Source: Shewanella sp. MBTL60-112-B2 (GTDB lineage: Bacteria > Pseudomonadota > Gammaproteobacteria > Enterobacterales > Shewanellaceae). Taken from it: a DNA stretch of 64,000 nucleotides. Positions 8,420 to 18,380 of the stretch are shown here, one piece after another. The position numbers were made by a program, and so were the translations under genes. The number at the start of each line of letters is the position of its first letter. Positions within the stretch are counted from its first letter, which is position 1. Below the pieces are notes generated by a model. The model made no database searches, was not told the DNA's origin, and worked only from the letters and a program-made list of their open reading frames with translations. The stretch lies in NCBI RefSeq assembly GCF_019655055.1, contig NZ_BPFA01000010.1:1-64000 (forward strand). The letters are read 5' to 3'.

Positions 8420-8545
8420 ATGGATTTTATTAGACATGTACCCGCACTATTTTCATTAGTGGCTGGGATTGCAATTATTGAGTGTAGTATTGTTGTCTTA
8501 GGCTTGTGCACTAAACGACTGACAAAGTTATTTACTAAGGATTAG
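8420..8545 (+). CDS. 41-residue single-helix membrane peptide (candidate)
   Basis: The ATG at 8420 has GAGAGG about seven bases upstream, and the frame encodes 41 residues. A hydrophobic helix (about 8-30, containing LFSLVAGIAIIECSIVVLGL) is followed by a basic tail with Lys and Arg residues, the usual look of a small inner-membrane protein with the C-terminus inside. No family is recognised. It lies divergent to the oxidase operon, so a role as a small accessory subunit is possible, but that is only inference from position. Confidence 0.5.
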   Translation: MDFIRHVPALFSLVAGIAIIECSIVVLGLCTKRLTKLFTKD

Positions 8546-8603
8546 CCTAAGCTGTTAGAGCTAAGTCATGAACAGGTTTGCGATATAAGCTTGCTTATCT
8601 CTT

Positions 8604-8869
8604 ATACCAATCAGTATAAACATTTAGTCACTCAGCGAGAGTTTAGCGGTTCTGAGGCAAGGCAACGAGTGAAGAGCATAGTTGTTCTACGGTTAAGCTC
8701 GTTAACACAGGATCAGAATCGCTAAAACTCGCCATTCTGGAGCGTTTTTGGCTGCCTACTTCTGCGTTGAATAGCTTTATAAGGGAATAACCATTATTGC
8801 TGCTATTCGCCTTGAATTAGTTTGCCAAAAATCGCTCTGAGTAGATCAAATTCTTATACTGATTGGTAT
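8604..8869. mobile_element. MITE-like element with 16-bp perfect terminal inverted repeats
   Basis: The ends are ataccaatcagtataa (8604-8619) and its exact reverse complement (8854-8869). A second, nested inverted repeat of about 20 bp lies inside (8635-8654 against 8714-8732). There is no open frame for a transposase. This terminal sequence resembles short non-autonomous repeats common in Shewanella genomes. No clear target-site duplication can be read beyond the repeat ends. Confidence 0.75.
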
Positions 8870-9083
8870 TAGCTCTATTATGTAACCGTTACTCGCCTGA
8901 TAAAGCTTGCTCCCCCCAGCATCACATCAAAGTAAACCATTTTTAATCAGATAATTTACTCCCCGAATCACAGCACCTATATTTAAAGGAGTGAGGAATA
9001 TAAACAAGTAAGGATTTAGCCCTTAATCCATTTACCACAATAGTGATTCTTGGGTATAGCGCGTAAGGTAACAGGAGGATGTT

Positions 9084-9515
9084 ATGCGAAGCCAACAGAT
9101 CCTTTGTCCAACCGACTTTTCAGAAACTGCATCACACGCCATTAGCTATGCCGTTGAGATGGCAAACTTTTATAAAGTTGGGATCTGTCTACTGCATGTT
9201 GTCGATAAGCCTTTTGGCGATAAACATACCCGAGTACTTGCGGTGACCCCTGATGAACTTATCGAGCGATTAGAAAGAGAAGCGGCTGAAAAAATGCAGC
9301 AATTTATCGCCTCGTTCGATAGTTACTTTCCTTTTGAAAGTAAAATTTGTCACGGTCATCCCGTCGAACAGATTTTAGCGACAGAAAAAAACATCAGTGC
9401 AGGTATGATTGTAATGGCAAGTCATGGACGAGTAGGACTGTCTCACTTCTTAAACGCCAACACCGCTGAAGGGGTTGCCAACAAAGCCCATTGTCCAGTG
9501 CTAATAGTAAAGTAA
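9084..9515 (+). CDS. UspA-family universal stress protein
   Basis: A 143-residue single-domain Usp protein starting at an ATG preceded by AGGAGG. It opens with QQILCPTDFSETASHAISYA, the usual N-terminal strand and helix, and ends with MASHGRVGLSHF and CPVLIVK, the glycine-rich nucleotide-binding loop and last strand. Such proteins bind ATP or act in stress survival in the cytoplasm. It stands alone after a roughly 540-base gap containing the MITE and is followed by a terminator. A link to the neighbouring oxidase (oxygen limitation) is possible but not shown by any site I can read. Confidence 0.92.
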   Translation: MRSQQILCPTDFSETASHAISYAVEMANFYKVGICLLHVVDKPFGDKHTRVLAVTPDELIERLEREAAEKMQQFIASFDSYFPFESKICHGHPVEQILATEKNISAGMIVMASHGRVGLSHFLNANTAEGVANKAHCPVLIVK

Positions 9516-9606
9516 TTGGTATTGCCCATAACGATATAGCATCAGGGGGAAATCATTCAGCTTACAAGATCTAAGATATCGGTGTCTTGTCGATTTAGAG
9601 GCATAA

Positions 9607-9640
9607 AAAAATCCGCTATCGAAAAGATCTCGGATTTTTA
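9607..9640. terminator. Bidirectional terminator between usp and gabT
   Basis: Stem aaaatccg / cggatttt around a 16-base loop, with A-run on one side and T-run on the other, so it can end both the plus-strand usp and the minus-strand gab genes. Confidence 0.7.
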
Positions 9641-9697
9641 TTTATCTACACTGACTATTTAAAAGCTAACGACTTAAAGCTGACTAATTAAAGCTAA

Positions 9698-10975
9698 CTA
9701 AGCGGGACTGAAAACCACCTCAAAACAAGCCTTAATGATCTCTAGGCCTTGATCGACTTGCTCATCAGGGGCGGTGAGCGGCACCAGGATCCGCAGGACA
9801 TTACCGTAGGTGCCACAAGATAATAAGATCAAGCCCCTATCTCGTGCCTCTTTGAGCATTCGCGCGCAATACTCAGGTGCAGGTTTGCCATCTTGCATTA
9901 ACTCAACCGCTATCATGGCGCCGAGGCCGCGCACATCAACTATCTGTTTATGCTGATTTGCCATGGCTTGCAGCGACTCTTTTAGCTTAGCGCCAAGCAA
10001 ATTGGCTCTTTGCAGTAGTTGTTCTTCTTCAAATACCTCTATCACAGCAAGAGCTGCCGCGCAGGCTAACGGACTGCCACCATAGGTGCCACCTAACCCG
10101 CCTGCACCAATAGCGTCCATCACCTCGGCTCGCCCTGTAATTCCTGATAGCGGAAAACCTCCTGCAATGGATTTTGCAAAGGTAGTGATATCAGCCGCGG
10201 CGCCCATCTGCTCCATCGCAAAAAAGGTGCCAGTTCGCCCTGCGCCCGTCTGCACCTCATCGGCAATCAGCATAATGCCGTACTTATCGCATAGTTGACG
10301 TAAACGCTGCATAAACTCTGGCGAAGTATGGTAAAAGCCCCCCTCACCTTGCACAGGCTCGATGATGATTGCCGCAATATCATCAGGCTCAGCATCATTC
10401 TTAAAGATGCACTCTATCGATGCCATAGCATCATCATCGCTAACACCATGCAACTCACAAGGAAATTGTGCTCTAAACACATTGGCCGACATCAATCCCA
10501 TGCCCTTGCTATAAGGAGCGACTTTACCTGTAAGCGCCAACGCCGCCATAGTGCGACCATGGTAACCTGAGGTAAAGGCAATAACACCGCTGCGTTTAGT
10601 GTAAGCACGCGCCACTTTAACTGCGTTCTCAACTGCTTCTGAGCCACTGGTAAATAACGCTGTTTTCTTGGCAAAATCCCCAGGCACTAGCTGATTGAGC
10701 TTTTCACATACTTGAATGTAATTCTCATAACCCAGCACCATAAAGCAGGTATGAGAAAACAGCTCCAATTGCTCGGCAACAGCGGCTTTAACTTTATCGT
10801 GCAGGTGACCGGTATTTAGCACCGCGATGCCACCAGCAAAATCGATAAACTCACGCCCTTCGACATCCCACACACTGGCATTATCGGCCCGCTGAGTATA
10901 GATAGGATGAATTTGCCCTACACCATTAGCAACCGCCGCTTGGCGGCGCACCATAAGTGACTCATTAGTTGTCAT
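9698..10975 (-). CDS. gabT: 4-aminobutyrate aminotransferase
   Basis: A 425-residue class III PLP aminotransferase; the length and numbering match E. coli GabT, including the PLP lysine Lys268 (TTFAKSIAGG). GSEAVENA (111-118) binds the cofactor phosphate, and IADEVQTGAGRTG holds the Asp that contacts the pyridine nitrogen. It transfers the amino group of GABA to 2-oxoglutarate, giving succinate semialdehyde. GABA is the product of the PuuA-PuuB-PuuC-PuuD route encoded nearby, so here it probably serves putrescine breakdown (PuuE role). It follows gabD by 72 bases on the same strand. Confidence 0.93.
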   Translation of the reverse strand: MTTNESLMVRRQAAVANGVGQIHPIYTQRADNASVWDVEGREFIDFAGGIAVLNTGHLHDKVKAAVAEQLELFSHTCFMVLGYENYIQVCEKLNQLVPGDFAKKTALFTSGSEAVENAVKVARAYTKRSGVIAFTSGYHGRTMAALALTGKVAPYSKGMGLMSANVFRAQFPCELHGVSDDDAMASIECIFKNDAEPDDIAAIIIEPVQGEGGFYHTSPEFMQRLRQLCDKYGIMLIADEVQTGAGRTGTFFAMEQMGAAADITTFAKSIAGGFPLSGITGRAEVMDAIGAGGLGGTYGGSPLACAAALAVIEVFEEEQLLQRANLLGAKLKESLQAMANQHKQIVDVRGLGAMIAVELMQDGKPAPEYCARMLKEARDRGLILLSCGTYGNVLRILVPLTAPDEQVDQGLEIIKACFEVVFSPA

Positions 10976-11047
10976 AATAATTTCCTTTTATAGCTGCTAG
11001 CTAAGTAAGCTTGGGCTGGCAGCGAACAGACATTACATAAGTAAACA

Positions 11048-12496
11048 CTAAACCGACATGCAGATGTACTTCATCTCCAAGTACTCTTCGATACCAAATT
11101 TCGAGCCTTCACGGCCTAAGCCCGATGACTTAATGCCTCCAAATGGGGCGACTTCGGTGGAGATAAGCCCAGTGTTCACGCCGACCATGCCGTATTCCAA
11201 TGCTTCCGAGACTTTCCACACAAGGGAGATATCACGGCCATAGAAGTAAGCCGCAAGGCCAAACTCAGTGTCATTGGCTTGCTCTACCACATCATCAACA
11301 TCTGAGAACTTAAATAGCGGCGCAAGCGGACCAAAAGTTTCTTCCTTGGCCACTAACATGCTTTTATCGACATGGGTGATAATTGTCGGTTCGAAGAAAT
11401 TACCGCCTAAGCTGGCAAGCTTACCGCCGGCTTTTAGAGTTGCGCCCTTAGACAAGGCATCATCCAGATGTCTTTGTACTTTCGCCACCGCGTCGGCGTT
11501 AATAAGCGGCCCTGTTGTTACGCCAGCTTCAGTGCCCACACCCAGTTTCAACTTGGTCACGGCTGCTGCTAACTTCTCGGCAAACTCATCGTAAACGGCA
11601 TCTTGAACATAGATACGGTTAGCACAGACGCAGGTCTGCCCGGCGTTGCGATATTTAGCTATCATCGCGCCTTCTACGGCGGCATCGATATCGGCATCGT
11701 TAAATACGATAAAAGGTGCGTTACCACCAAGTTCCAGTGACATTTTCTTAAGCGTTGGAGCGCACTGCTGCATCAGCTTGATCCCTACCGGCGTCGAGCC
11801 AGTAAAAGACAATTTACGTACCACAGGATTGGCACAAAGCTCATTACCGATAGCAATAGCATCGCCTGTCACTACACTAAACACGCCGGCAGGTATGCCT
11901 GCACGCTCGGCAAGTTCTGCTAATGCCAGTGCAGTAAAAGGAGTTTGCGGCGCAGGTTTAACCACCATGGTGCAACCCGCTGCCAATGCAGGAGCAGCTT
12001 TACGAGTGATCATCGCAGCAGGGAAATTCCATGGTGTAATGGCTGCGGTAACACCAACGCTTTGCTTAATCACCATTAAACGCTTATCGCCTTGATGACC
12101 CGGGATCGTATCACCATAGATACGTTTAGCTTCTTCGCTAAACCACTCGATAAATGAAGCGGCATAAACCACTTCACCTATAGCTTCCGCTAATGGTTTA
12201 CCTTGCTCAGTGGTCATCAGCAGGGCTAAATCATCTTGATGCTCAAGCAATAATTCAAACCAACGATTTAGCTTGGCGCCACGCTCTTTTGCGGTCAATG
12301 CCCGCCAAGCTGGCAATGCCTTTTCGGCAGCAGCAATCGCACTCTTGGTTTCAGTCGCGCCCATTACAGGTACACTGCCAATCACCTTTTCGGTTGCAGG
12401 GTCTGCTATCGCAACTTTTTCACCGCTTATGGCTTCAAGCCACTGACCATCTATATAACATTGCTGGCGTAGCAAACTCATATCATTTAACTGCAC
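11048..12496 (-). CDS. gabD: NAD(P)-dependent succinate-semialdehyde dehydrogenase
   Basis: A 482-residue aldehyde dehydrogenase. The GTG at 12496 is chosen because AAGGAG sits six bases upstream and the N-terminus MQLNDMSLLRQQ aligns with E. coli GabD; an ATG five codons later is the alternative. Catalytic Cys289 (NAGQTCVCANR) and Glu255 (LELGGNAPF) are present, and the whole length follows GabD closely. It oxidises succinate semialdehyde to succinate, the step after GabT. It sits between puuB and gabT as part of a puuB-gabD-gabT unit. Confidence 0.94.
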   Translation of the reverse strand: MQLNDMSLLRQQCYIDGQWLEAISGEKVAIADPATEKVIGSVPVMGATETKSAIAAAEKALPAWRALTAKERGAKLNRWFELLLEHQDDLALLMTTEQGKPLAEAIGEVVYAASFIEWFSEEAKRIYGDTIPGHQGDKRLMVIKQSVGVTAAITPWNFPAAMITRKAAPALAAGCTMVVKPAPQTPFTALALAELAERAGIPAGVFSVVTGDAIAIGNELCANPVVRKLSFTGSTPVGIKLMQQCAPTLKKMSLELGGNAPFIVFNDADIDAAVEGAMIAKYRNAGQTCVCANRIYVQDAVYDEFAEKLAAAVTKLKLGVGTEAGVTTGPLINADAVAKVQRHLDDALSKGATLKAGGKLASLGGNFFEPTIITHVDKSMLVAKEETFGPLAPLFKFSDVDDVVEQANDTEFGLAAYFYGRDISLVWKVSEALEYGMVGVNTGLISTEVAPFGGIKSSGLGREGSKFGIEEYLEMKYICMSV

Positions 12497-12583
12497 GGGT
12501 TACTCCTTAATTTGCTTAAACGCTTATAACCTAAAGCCTTACGACTACTTTAAGCCTAATTGGTTTCGCTTTATTTTCATTGT

Positions 12584-13867
12584 TTACACACCTAACTTGT
12601 CGCGCATTGTGTAGTACCAAGCCCCAATAGCACTAAATGGCACCTTAAACATGTGCCCGCCCGGGAAGGGATAATGAGGCAAGCCAGCAAAAGCATCAAA
12701 GCGCGTCGCCTGGCCGTTAATCGCCTCGGCTAAGATCTTGCCAGCTAGATGAGTGTAAGTTACCCCATGACCACTACAGCCTTGTGAATAGTAAATGTTA
12801 CTGCCAATTCGACCGACTTGTGGCAGGCGAGACAGGGTCAGTAAGAAATTACCCGTCCAAGTATAATCAATCTTCACATCCTTCAATTGTGGGAAGGTCT
12901 TAAGCATCTTAGGCCCGATTATCGACTTAATGTCAGCAGGATCGCGGGCACCATAAACCACGCCGCCGCCATAAATTAAGCGGTTATCGCCAGACAAACG
13001 GAAGTAATCTAATAGATAGTTACAGTCTTCGACGCAGTAATTTTGCGGCAATAAACTCTTTGCAACTTCATCACTTAGCGGCTCAGTAGTAATCACCTGG
13101 GTGCCACAAGGCATAGATTTAGCCTGCAATTTAGGGATAAGCCCCCCTAAGTATGCATTACCCGCAACCACAACAAACTTAGACTTAACACTGCCATGAG
13201 CTGTATGAACCACAGGGCTCTCGCCCTCTTTGACCTTAATCACTGCAGAGCTTTCAAAAATCTTGCCTCCCAGCGACTCGACAGCCTGCGCCTCACCTAA
13301 GGCAAGGTTTAGCGGATGAATATGCCCGCCACTCTTATCCAGTAAGCCACCCACATAAGACTCAGTGTTCACCACCTTACGGATGTCATTCTTGTCTAAC
13401 AGCTCAAGGTGATTCATATGACCATGCTTTTCCCATAGCGCTTTTTGCGCTTGCAGGTGGCCCATCTGCTTATCATTTAATGCCGCAAACACACCGCCAT
13501 CTTGCAGGTCACACTGAATATTATATTTTTTGATCCGCTCTTTAATGATCCGTGCGCCTTCAAAGGCCATCTCACCAAACAGTTTGCCCGCCTCTGTGCC
13601 AACGGTTTTTTCGATAGAGTCGATATCACGGCTAAAGCTATTAACGATTTGCCCACCGTTACGCCCCGATGCGCCCCAGCCAATGCGAGCCGCTTCAAGC
13701 ACTGTAACCTTGTAACCCATCTCAAGTAGGTGCAAGGCCGTCGACAGTCCGGTATAACCGGCACCGATAATGCACACATCGGTGTCGATATTGTCTTGTA
13801 ACATTGGGCGCTCGGTCTTGTCGTTTGCCGACGCTGCATAATATGAATCAGCATGGGGAGTGGTCAT
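12584..13867 (-). CDS. puuB: Gamma-glutamylputrescine oxidase, copy 1
   Basis: A 427-residue FAD-dependent amine oxidase of the DAO fold. It opens with a dinucleotide-binding motif (IIGAGYTG 33-40, Glu58 for the ribose) followed by GWGASGRNGGQ, typical of PuuB. The start at 13867 (AGGCGGA upstream) matches the E. coli PuuB N-terminus with its SYYAASAN motif; an ATG at 13903, also with a Shine-Dalgarno, would add 12 residues. It oxidises gamma-glutamylputrescine to the aldehyde with release of ammonia and hydrogen peroxide. A second copy lies at 21782-23089. It is first in the puuB-gabD-gabT unit. Confidence 0.9.
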   Translation of the reverse strand: MTTPHADSYYAASANDKTERPMLQDNIDTDVCIIGAGYTGLSTALHLLEMGYKVTVLEAARIGWGASGRNGGQIVNSFSRDIDSIEKTVGTEAGKLFGEMAFEGARIIKERIKKYNIQCDLQDGGVFAALNDKQMGHLQAQKALWEKHGHMNHLELLDKNDIRKVVNTESYVGGLLDKSGGHIHPLNLALGEAQAVESLGGKIFESSAVIKVKEGESPVVHTAHGSVKSKFVVVAGNAYLGGLIPKLQAKSMPCGTQVITTEPLSDEVAKSLLPQNYCVEDCNYLLDYFRLSGDNRLIYGGGVVYGARDPADIKSIIGPKMLKTFPQLKDVKIDYTWTGNFLLTLSRLPQVGRIGSNIYYSQGCSGHGVTYTHLAGKILAEAINGQATRFDAFAGLPHYPFPGGHMFKVPFSAIGAWYYTMRDKLGV

Positions 13868-13954
13868 GGTTTCCGCCTGTCTTTGATTGATTATTATTGA
13901 CATAACTTCTGTCCTTTTATTCTTTGCACTTAAACTGCGAATTTTTCGATCTCG

Positions 13955-13965
13955 ATAAATGAACC
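13955..13965 (+). promoter_or_regulatory. Weak PuuR-box-like half-site upstream of puuB copy 1
   Basis: ATAAATGAACC keeps the ATGAAC core seen at better sites elsewhere in this locus. It lies about 90 bases upstream of the puuB start. One base of the core is missing, so this is a weak candidate. Confidence 0.3.
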
Positions 13966-14015
13966 GTTTAACGCTTCATTGTATTAAATAACTAGGGGTA
14001 AGCAGTGGCACTGGC

Positions 14016-14057
14016 CGATATGAAAGCTAGCCAGTATTAACGCTAACTTTCATATCG
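14016..14057. terminator. Long hairpin after potI
   Basis: A 16-bp stem with one mismatch (cgatatgaaagctagc / gctaactttcatatcg) and a 10-base loop starts 7 bases beyond the potI stop. No T-run follows, so it may act as an mRNA-stabilising or Rho-blocking hairpin and not as a classic terminator. Confidence 0.5.
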
Positions 14058-14063
14058 CGGTGA

Positions 14064-14879
14064 CTAAGCGGAGCTTGAGCGCTGCTTTATGTCTGCACGG
14101 CGAGCAAAGTACCAAGAGATAAATGCGATCAACGATACGATAAGGATGATCAGTGTTGCCAGCGCATTAATCTTAGGCGAGACGCCCATTCTCACCGAGG
14201 AGAACACCACCATAGGCAAGGTGGTTGCTCCCGGCCCTGACGCAAAACTGGCGATCACTAAGTCATCCAATGACAAGCTAAATGACAGTAACCAGCCCGC
14301 CACGAGCGCAGGTGAGATCATAGGTACGGTAATGGCAAAGAAGGTTTTAAATGGCGTAGCACCTAAGTCTTGTGCCGCTTCTTCGACCGAGCGGTCTATT
14401 TCACGTAAGCGCGATGACACCACTACCGCCACATAAGCGGCGCAGAAAGTTGAGTGGGCAATCCAAACCGTCAACATGCCACGCTCTGCAGGCCAGCCAA
14501 AAAAGTCGGCCATATGCACAAACAGCAGCAGCAAAGACAGACCAGTGATCACTTCAGGCATCACCAAAGGTGCGGTGATCATATTCGACAAGGTTAACTT
14601 ACCCCAACCACGGGCAAATCGAGTCATCACAAACGCCGCCATGGTGCCCAATATCACAGCCATAGTAGAAGCGTAAAATGCCACCTGTAAACTGGTCCAA
14701 ACCGCATCGAGGATCTGTTGGTCACGCAGCAGTTCGCCGTACCACTTGGTCGAAAATCCCGCCCATACGGTGACTAGCTTAGATTCATTAAATGAGTAAA
14801 TCACCAAGACAAACATTGGCGCGTACAGGAAAAACATCCCCGCCCAAAGCATAATGGTAGAAAAATTTAACTTCTTCAT
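14064..14879 (-). CDS. potI: Putrescine ABC transporter permease, PotI type
   Basis: A 271-residue inner-membrane permease with six hydrophobic segments. The start at 14879 (MKKLNFSTIM) overlaps the potH stop in an ATGA arrangement; the longer open frame upstream lies inside potH and is not used. The cytoplasmic EAA loop (EEAAQDLGATPFKTFF) that docks onto the ATPase is clear. It pairs with PotH to form the channel for putrescine import, driven by PotG, with PotF as the binding protein. Confidence 0.92.
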   Translation of the reverse strand: MKKLNFSTIMLWAGMFFLYAPMFVLVIYSFNESKLVTVWAGFSTKWYGELLRDQQILDAVWTSLQVAFYASTMAVILGTMAAFVMTRFARGWGKLTLSNMITAPLVMPEVITGLSLLLLFVHMADFFGWPAERGMLTVWIAHSTFCAAYVAVVVSSRLREIDRSVEEAAQDLGATPFKTFFAITVPMISPALVAGWLLSFSLSLDDLVIASFASGPGATTLPMVVFSSVRMGVSPKINALATLIILIVSLIAFISWYFARRADIKQRSSSA

Positions 14880-15781
14880 GCTGTTTTCTCCATCTCTTTT
14901 GCCTGATAACGATGGAACAGGGTTATCGGAATAATCAGTAGTCCTAACATCACAATCGCAAGTGCCGAAGCAACTGGCCAATCGCGGTTATTGAAGAACT
15001 CTTGCCAAAGCACTTTACCTATCATCAATGAGTCTGGGCCACCGAGTAGCTCAGGGATCACAAACTCACCCACCACCGGAATAAACACCAACATGGAACC
15101 TGCAATCACTCCCCCTTTTGATAGAGGTAATGTCACTTTCCAGAAGGTATTGAGGCTACGAGAGCCTAGATCAGCCGCAGCTTCTAGCAAGCTGCCATCG
15201 AGTTGAGACAAGTTGGCGTAAAGTGGCAAAATCATAAACGGTAAATAGCTGTAGATGATGCCGATATACACAGCGGTATTGGTGTTTAGGATCTGCAAAG
15301 GCTCGGAGATAATACCTGTCCACATCAACAAATTATTAATCACACCATTGTTGCTCAATATGCCCATCCAGGCGTAGACCCGGATAAGAAATGAAGTCCA
15401 CGAGGGCAACATCACCAGCAGGATTAGCATGGTTTGATTGCGCTTAGGCGCACGAGCAATGGCGTAGGCCATAGGATAACCAATCAGCAAACAGCCTATG
15501 GTCGAGATTGTCGCCATCTTGAGCGAGCCTAAGTAGGCGTTATAGTACAAAGAGTCATCGAGAATAAGCAGGTAATTACCCAGATTCAGCATGATCTGCA
15601 AAGATTCCTCTGCATACTGAAACAAAGGCTCATAAGGCGGTATCGAGATGATTGGAGTCGAAAAACTTATCTTAAGTACGATAGCGAAAGGCAGTGCGAA
15701 GAAGAGTAATAACCAAAAGTATGGGACACCTATAGTCCAGCATTGGCCTTTGGGTAATCGAAATTTTAACGGCTTTTTCAT
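14876..15781 (-). CDS. potH: Putrescine ABC transporter permease, PotH type
   Basis: A 301-residue permease with six membrane segments and an EAA loop (EAAADLGSRSLNTFWKV). It opens with MKKPLKFRLPKGQCW, a basic cytoplasmic tail as in E. coli PotH. It lies 10 bases after potG and overlaps potI, so the three membrane and ATPase genes are co-translated. Together with PotI it forms the membrane pore of the putrescine importer. Confidence 0.92.
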   Translation of the reverse strand: MKKPLKFRLPKGQCWTIGVPYFWLLLFFALPFAIVLKISFSTPIISIPPYEPLFQYAEESLQIMLNLGNYLLILDDSLYYNAYLGSLKMATISTIGCLLIGYPMAYAIARAPKRNQTMLILLVMLPSWTSFLIRVYAWMGILSNNGVINNLLMWTGIISEPLQILNTNTAVYIGIIYSYLPFMILPLYANLSQLDGSLLEAAADLGSRSLNTFWKVTLPLSKGGVIAGSMLVFIPVVGEFVIPELLGGPDSLMIGKVLWQEFFNNRDWPVASALAIVMLGLLIIPITLFHRYQAKEMEKTA

Positions 15782-15791
15782 GATTGAATCC

Positions 15792-16928
15792 TTATGTTCT
15801 AAGGACCACTCCGCTGGTGGCCTCCCAGCTAATGAAAACCGCTTCTTCCCACGTAGGAGGGTCTGAACGACGTTCTCGATTAGTCATGATGGTTTGAATA
15901 AGCAGGTTATTCGGTAGGCGAATGTAGTACACAGAAATGCCTCCAAGATAAGCGATATCTTCAACCACACCACTAGACCAGTTGTATTCATCTTGAGGCT
16001 GCTCTCGGGTAATACGGGTTTTCTCTGGACGCACCGCTATCCATACCGTTTTATCATCGACACTGGTCGAGGCGCCGTGACCAATAAAGATCTGCTGCGA
16101 TAAACCTGGGCATTCGACAATAACGCGATCGGCCTTATCTTCAACAATCTCGCCTTCAAACAGGTTTACGCTGCCGATAAACTCAGCCACCATGCGGCTA
16201 CTTGGGCTCTCATAAATATCCGTTGGCGAGCCAGTTTGTGCTATCCAACCTTCATTCATTATCGAGATACGACCCGCCATCGTCATCGCTTCTTCCTGAT
16301 CATGGGTCACCATCACACAAGTCACGCCAACGGCTTCTAGAATATCCACTACCTCAAGTTGCATCTGAGTACGTAGCTTCTTATCTAATGCCCCCATTGG
16401 CTCATCGAGTAGTAACAATTTTGGTCGCTTAGCCAACGAACGGGCCAATGCCACACGTTGACGCTGGCCACCTGATAATTGATTAGGCTTACGCTTGGCG
16501 TAAGATTCCATGTGCACTAGCTTCAACATCTCTTGCACACGGGATTCGATTTCAGCTTTGGGTAACTTATCTTGCTTAAGGCCAAAGGCGATGTTTTGCG
16601 CCACTGTCATATGTGGGAATAATGCATAAGACTGGAACATCATATTGATAGGCCGCTCATGGGGCGGCATATCGGTAATATCTTCGCCGTCTAGAAGAAT
16701 ACGCCCTTCCGATGGCTTCTCAAATCCAGCTAACATACGTAACAAGGTAGACTTACCCGAGCCTGAGCCGCCTAATAATGCAAAAATCTCCCCTTTCTTG
16801 ATATTTAGCGTGACATCATCTACTGCACGCACTTCATCAAATAGCTTACTCACTCTGTCTATCTGAAGTAGCACTTCGCCTTGCGTCTTTTTAATCGAGT
16901 TATTGGTGACGTCTAAGGTACTAGTCAT
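15792..16928 (-). CDS. potG: Putrescine ABC transporter ATP-binding protein
   Basis: A 378-residue ABC ATPase. The start at 16928 is set by GGAGAAG seven bases upstream; an in-frame ATG 10 codons earlier is not needed. Walker A is GGSGSGKST (53-61), the signature LSGGQ is at 151-155 and Walker B LLLLDEP at 171-177. The C-terminal third is a TOBE regulatory domain, as in PotG and PotA. It energises the PotH-PotI permease. A 94-base gap with a hairpin separates it from potF. Confidence 0.94.
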   Translation of the reverse strand: MTSTLDVTNNSIKKTQGEVLLQIDRVSKLFDEVRAVDDVTLNIKKGEIFALLGGSGSGKSTLLRMLAGFEKPSEGRILLDGEDITDMPPHERPINMMFQSYALFPHMTVAQNIAFGLKQDKLPKAEIESRVQEMLKLVHMESYAKRKPNQLSGGQRQRVALARSLAKRPKLLLLDEPMGALDKKLRTQMQLEVVDILEAVGVTCVMVTHDQEEAMTMAGRISIMNEGWIAQTGSPTDIYESPSSRMVAEFIGSVNLFEGEIVEDKADRVIVECPGLSQQIFIGHGASTSVDDKTVWIAVRPEKTRITREQPQDEYNWSSGVVEDIAYLGGISVYYIRLPNNLLIQTIMTNRERRSDPPTWEEAVFISWEATSGVVLRT

Positions 16929-16991
16929 TTTACTTCTCCAACTAAGGGCATTAATCATCGCCCTTTGTTTCTATTTTACATATTGATCAAA

Positions 16992-17016
16992 AAGGGCAAG
17001 GCGATGCCTTGCCCTT
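16992..17016 (-). terminator. Intercistronic hairpin between potF and potG (attenuator or mRNA stabiliser)
   Basis: A perfect 11-bp GC-rich stem (aagggcaaggc / gccttgccctt) with a 3-base loop. On the minus strand it is followed by five T, so it can stop part of the transcripts leaving potF. Such hairpins after binding-protein genes often keep their expression above that of the membrane components. Confidence 0.7.
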
Positions 17017-17022
17017 CTGTGC

Positions 17023-18189
<1,167 letters not shown>

Positions 18190-18283
18190 TTATTGTTAAC
18201 CAATGCTACACCTGAAAAACCGCATCGGCAGTGTGGTACTGCTTTACAGCTTTCATATAGATAACACTTATTAAAATGCTATC

Positions 18284-18293
18284 TGTATGAACA
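18284..18293 (+). promoter_or_regulatory. PuuR-box-like site upstream of potF
   Basis: TGTATGAACA matches the ATGAACA core of the E. coli PuuR recognition sequence (as I recall it, AAAATATAATGAACA). It lies about 160 bases upstream of the potF start. Confidence 0.4.
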
Positions 18294-18328
18294 ACTTCTT
18301 TTATCTCCCCATGATTTAGGCAACCAAA

Positions 18329-18346
18329 ACTCGTCCCCAAACGAGT
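18329..18346 (-). terminator. Short terminator after puuA
   Basis: Stem actcgt / acgagt with a 6-base loop; on the minus strand it is followed by TTTT. It lies 35 bases past the puuA stop. Confidence 0.5.
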
Positions 18347-18380
18347 CTCAGCGGCCACTCATTTAATCAAACCAGGAGTA

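Noticed and set aside
10328..10570. Plus-strand open frames across gab, puu, pot and mmsA genes
   Set aside because: They lie opposite or out of frame with clearly conserved enzymes and show no independent start signals.
14879..14981. 34-residue N-terminal extension of PotI
   Set aside because: The extra residues come from reading through the end of potH; the start at 14879 forms an ATGA overlap and gives a normal first membrane helix.
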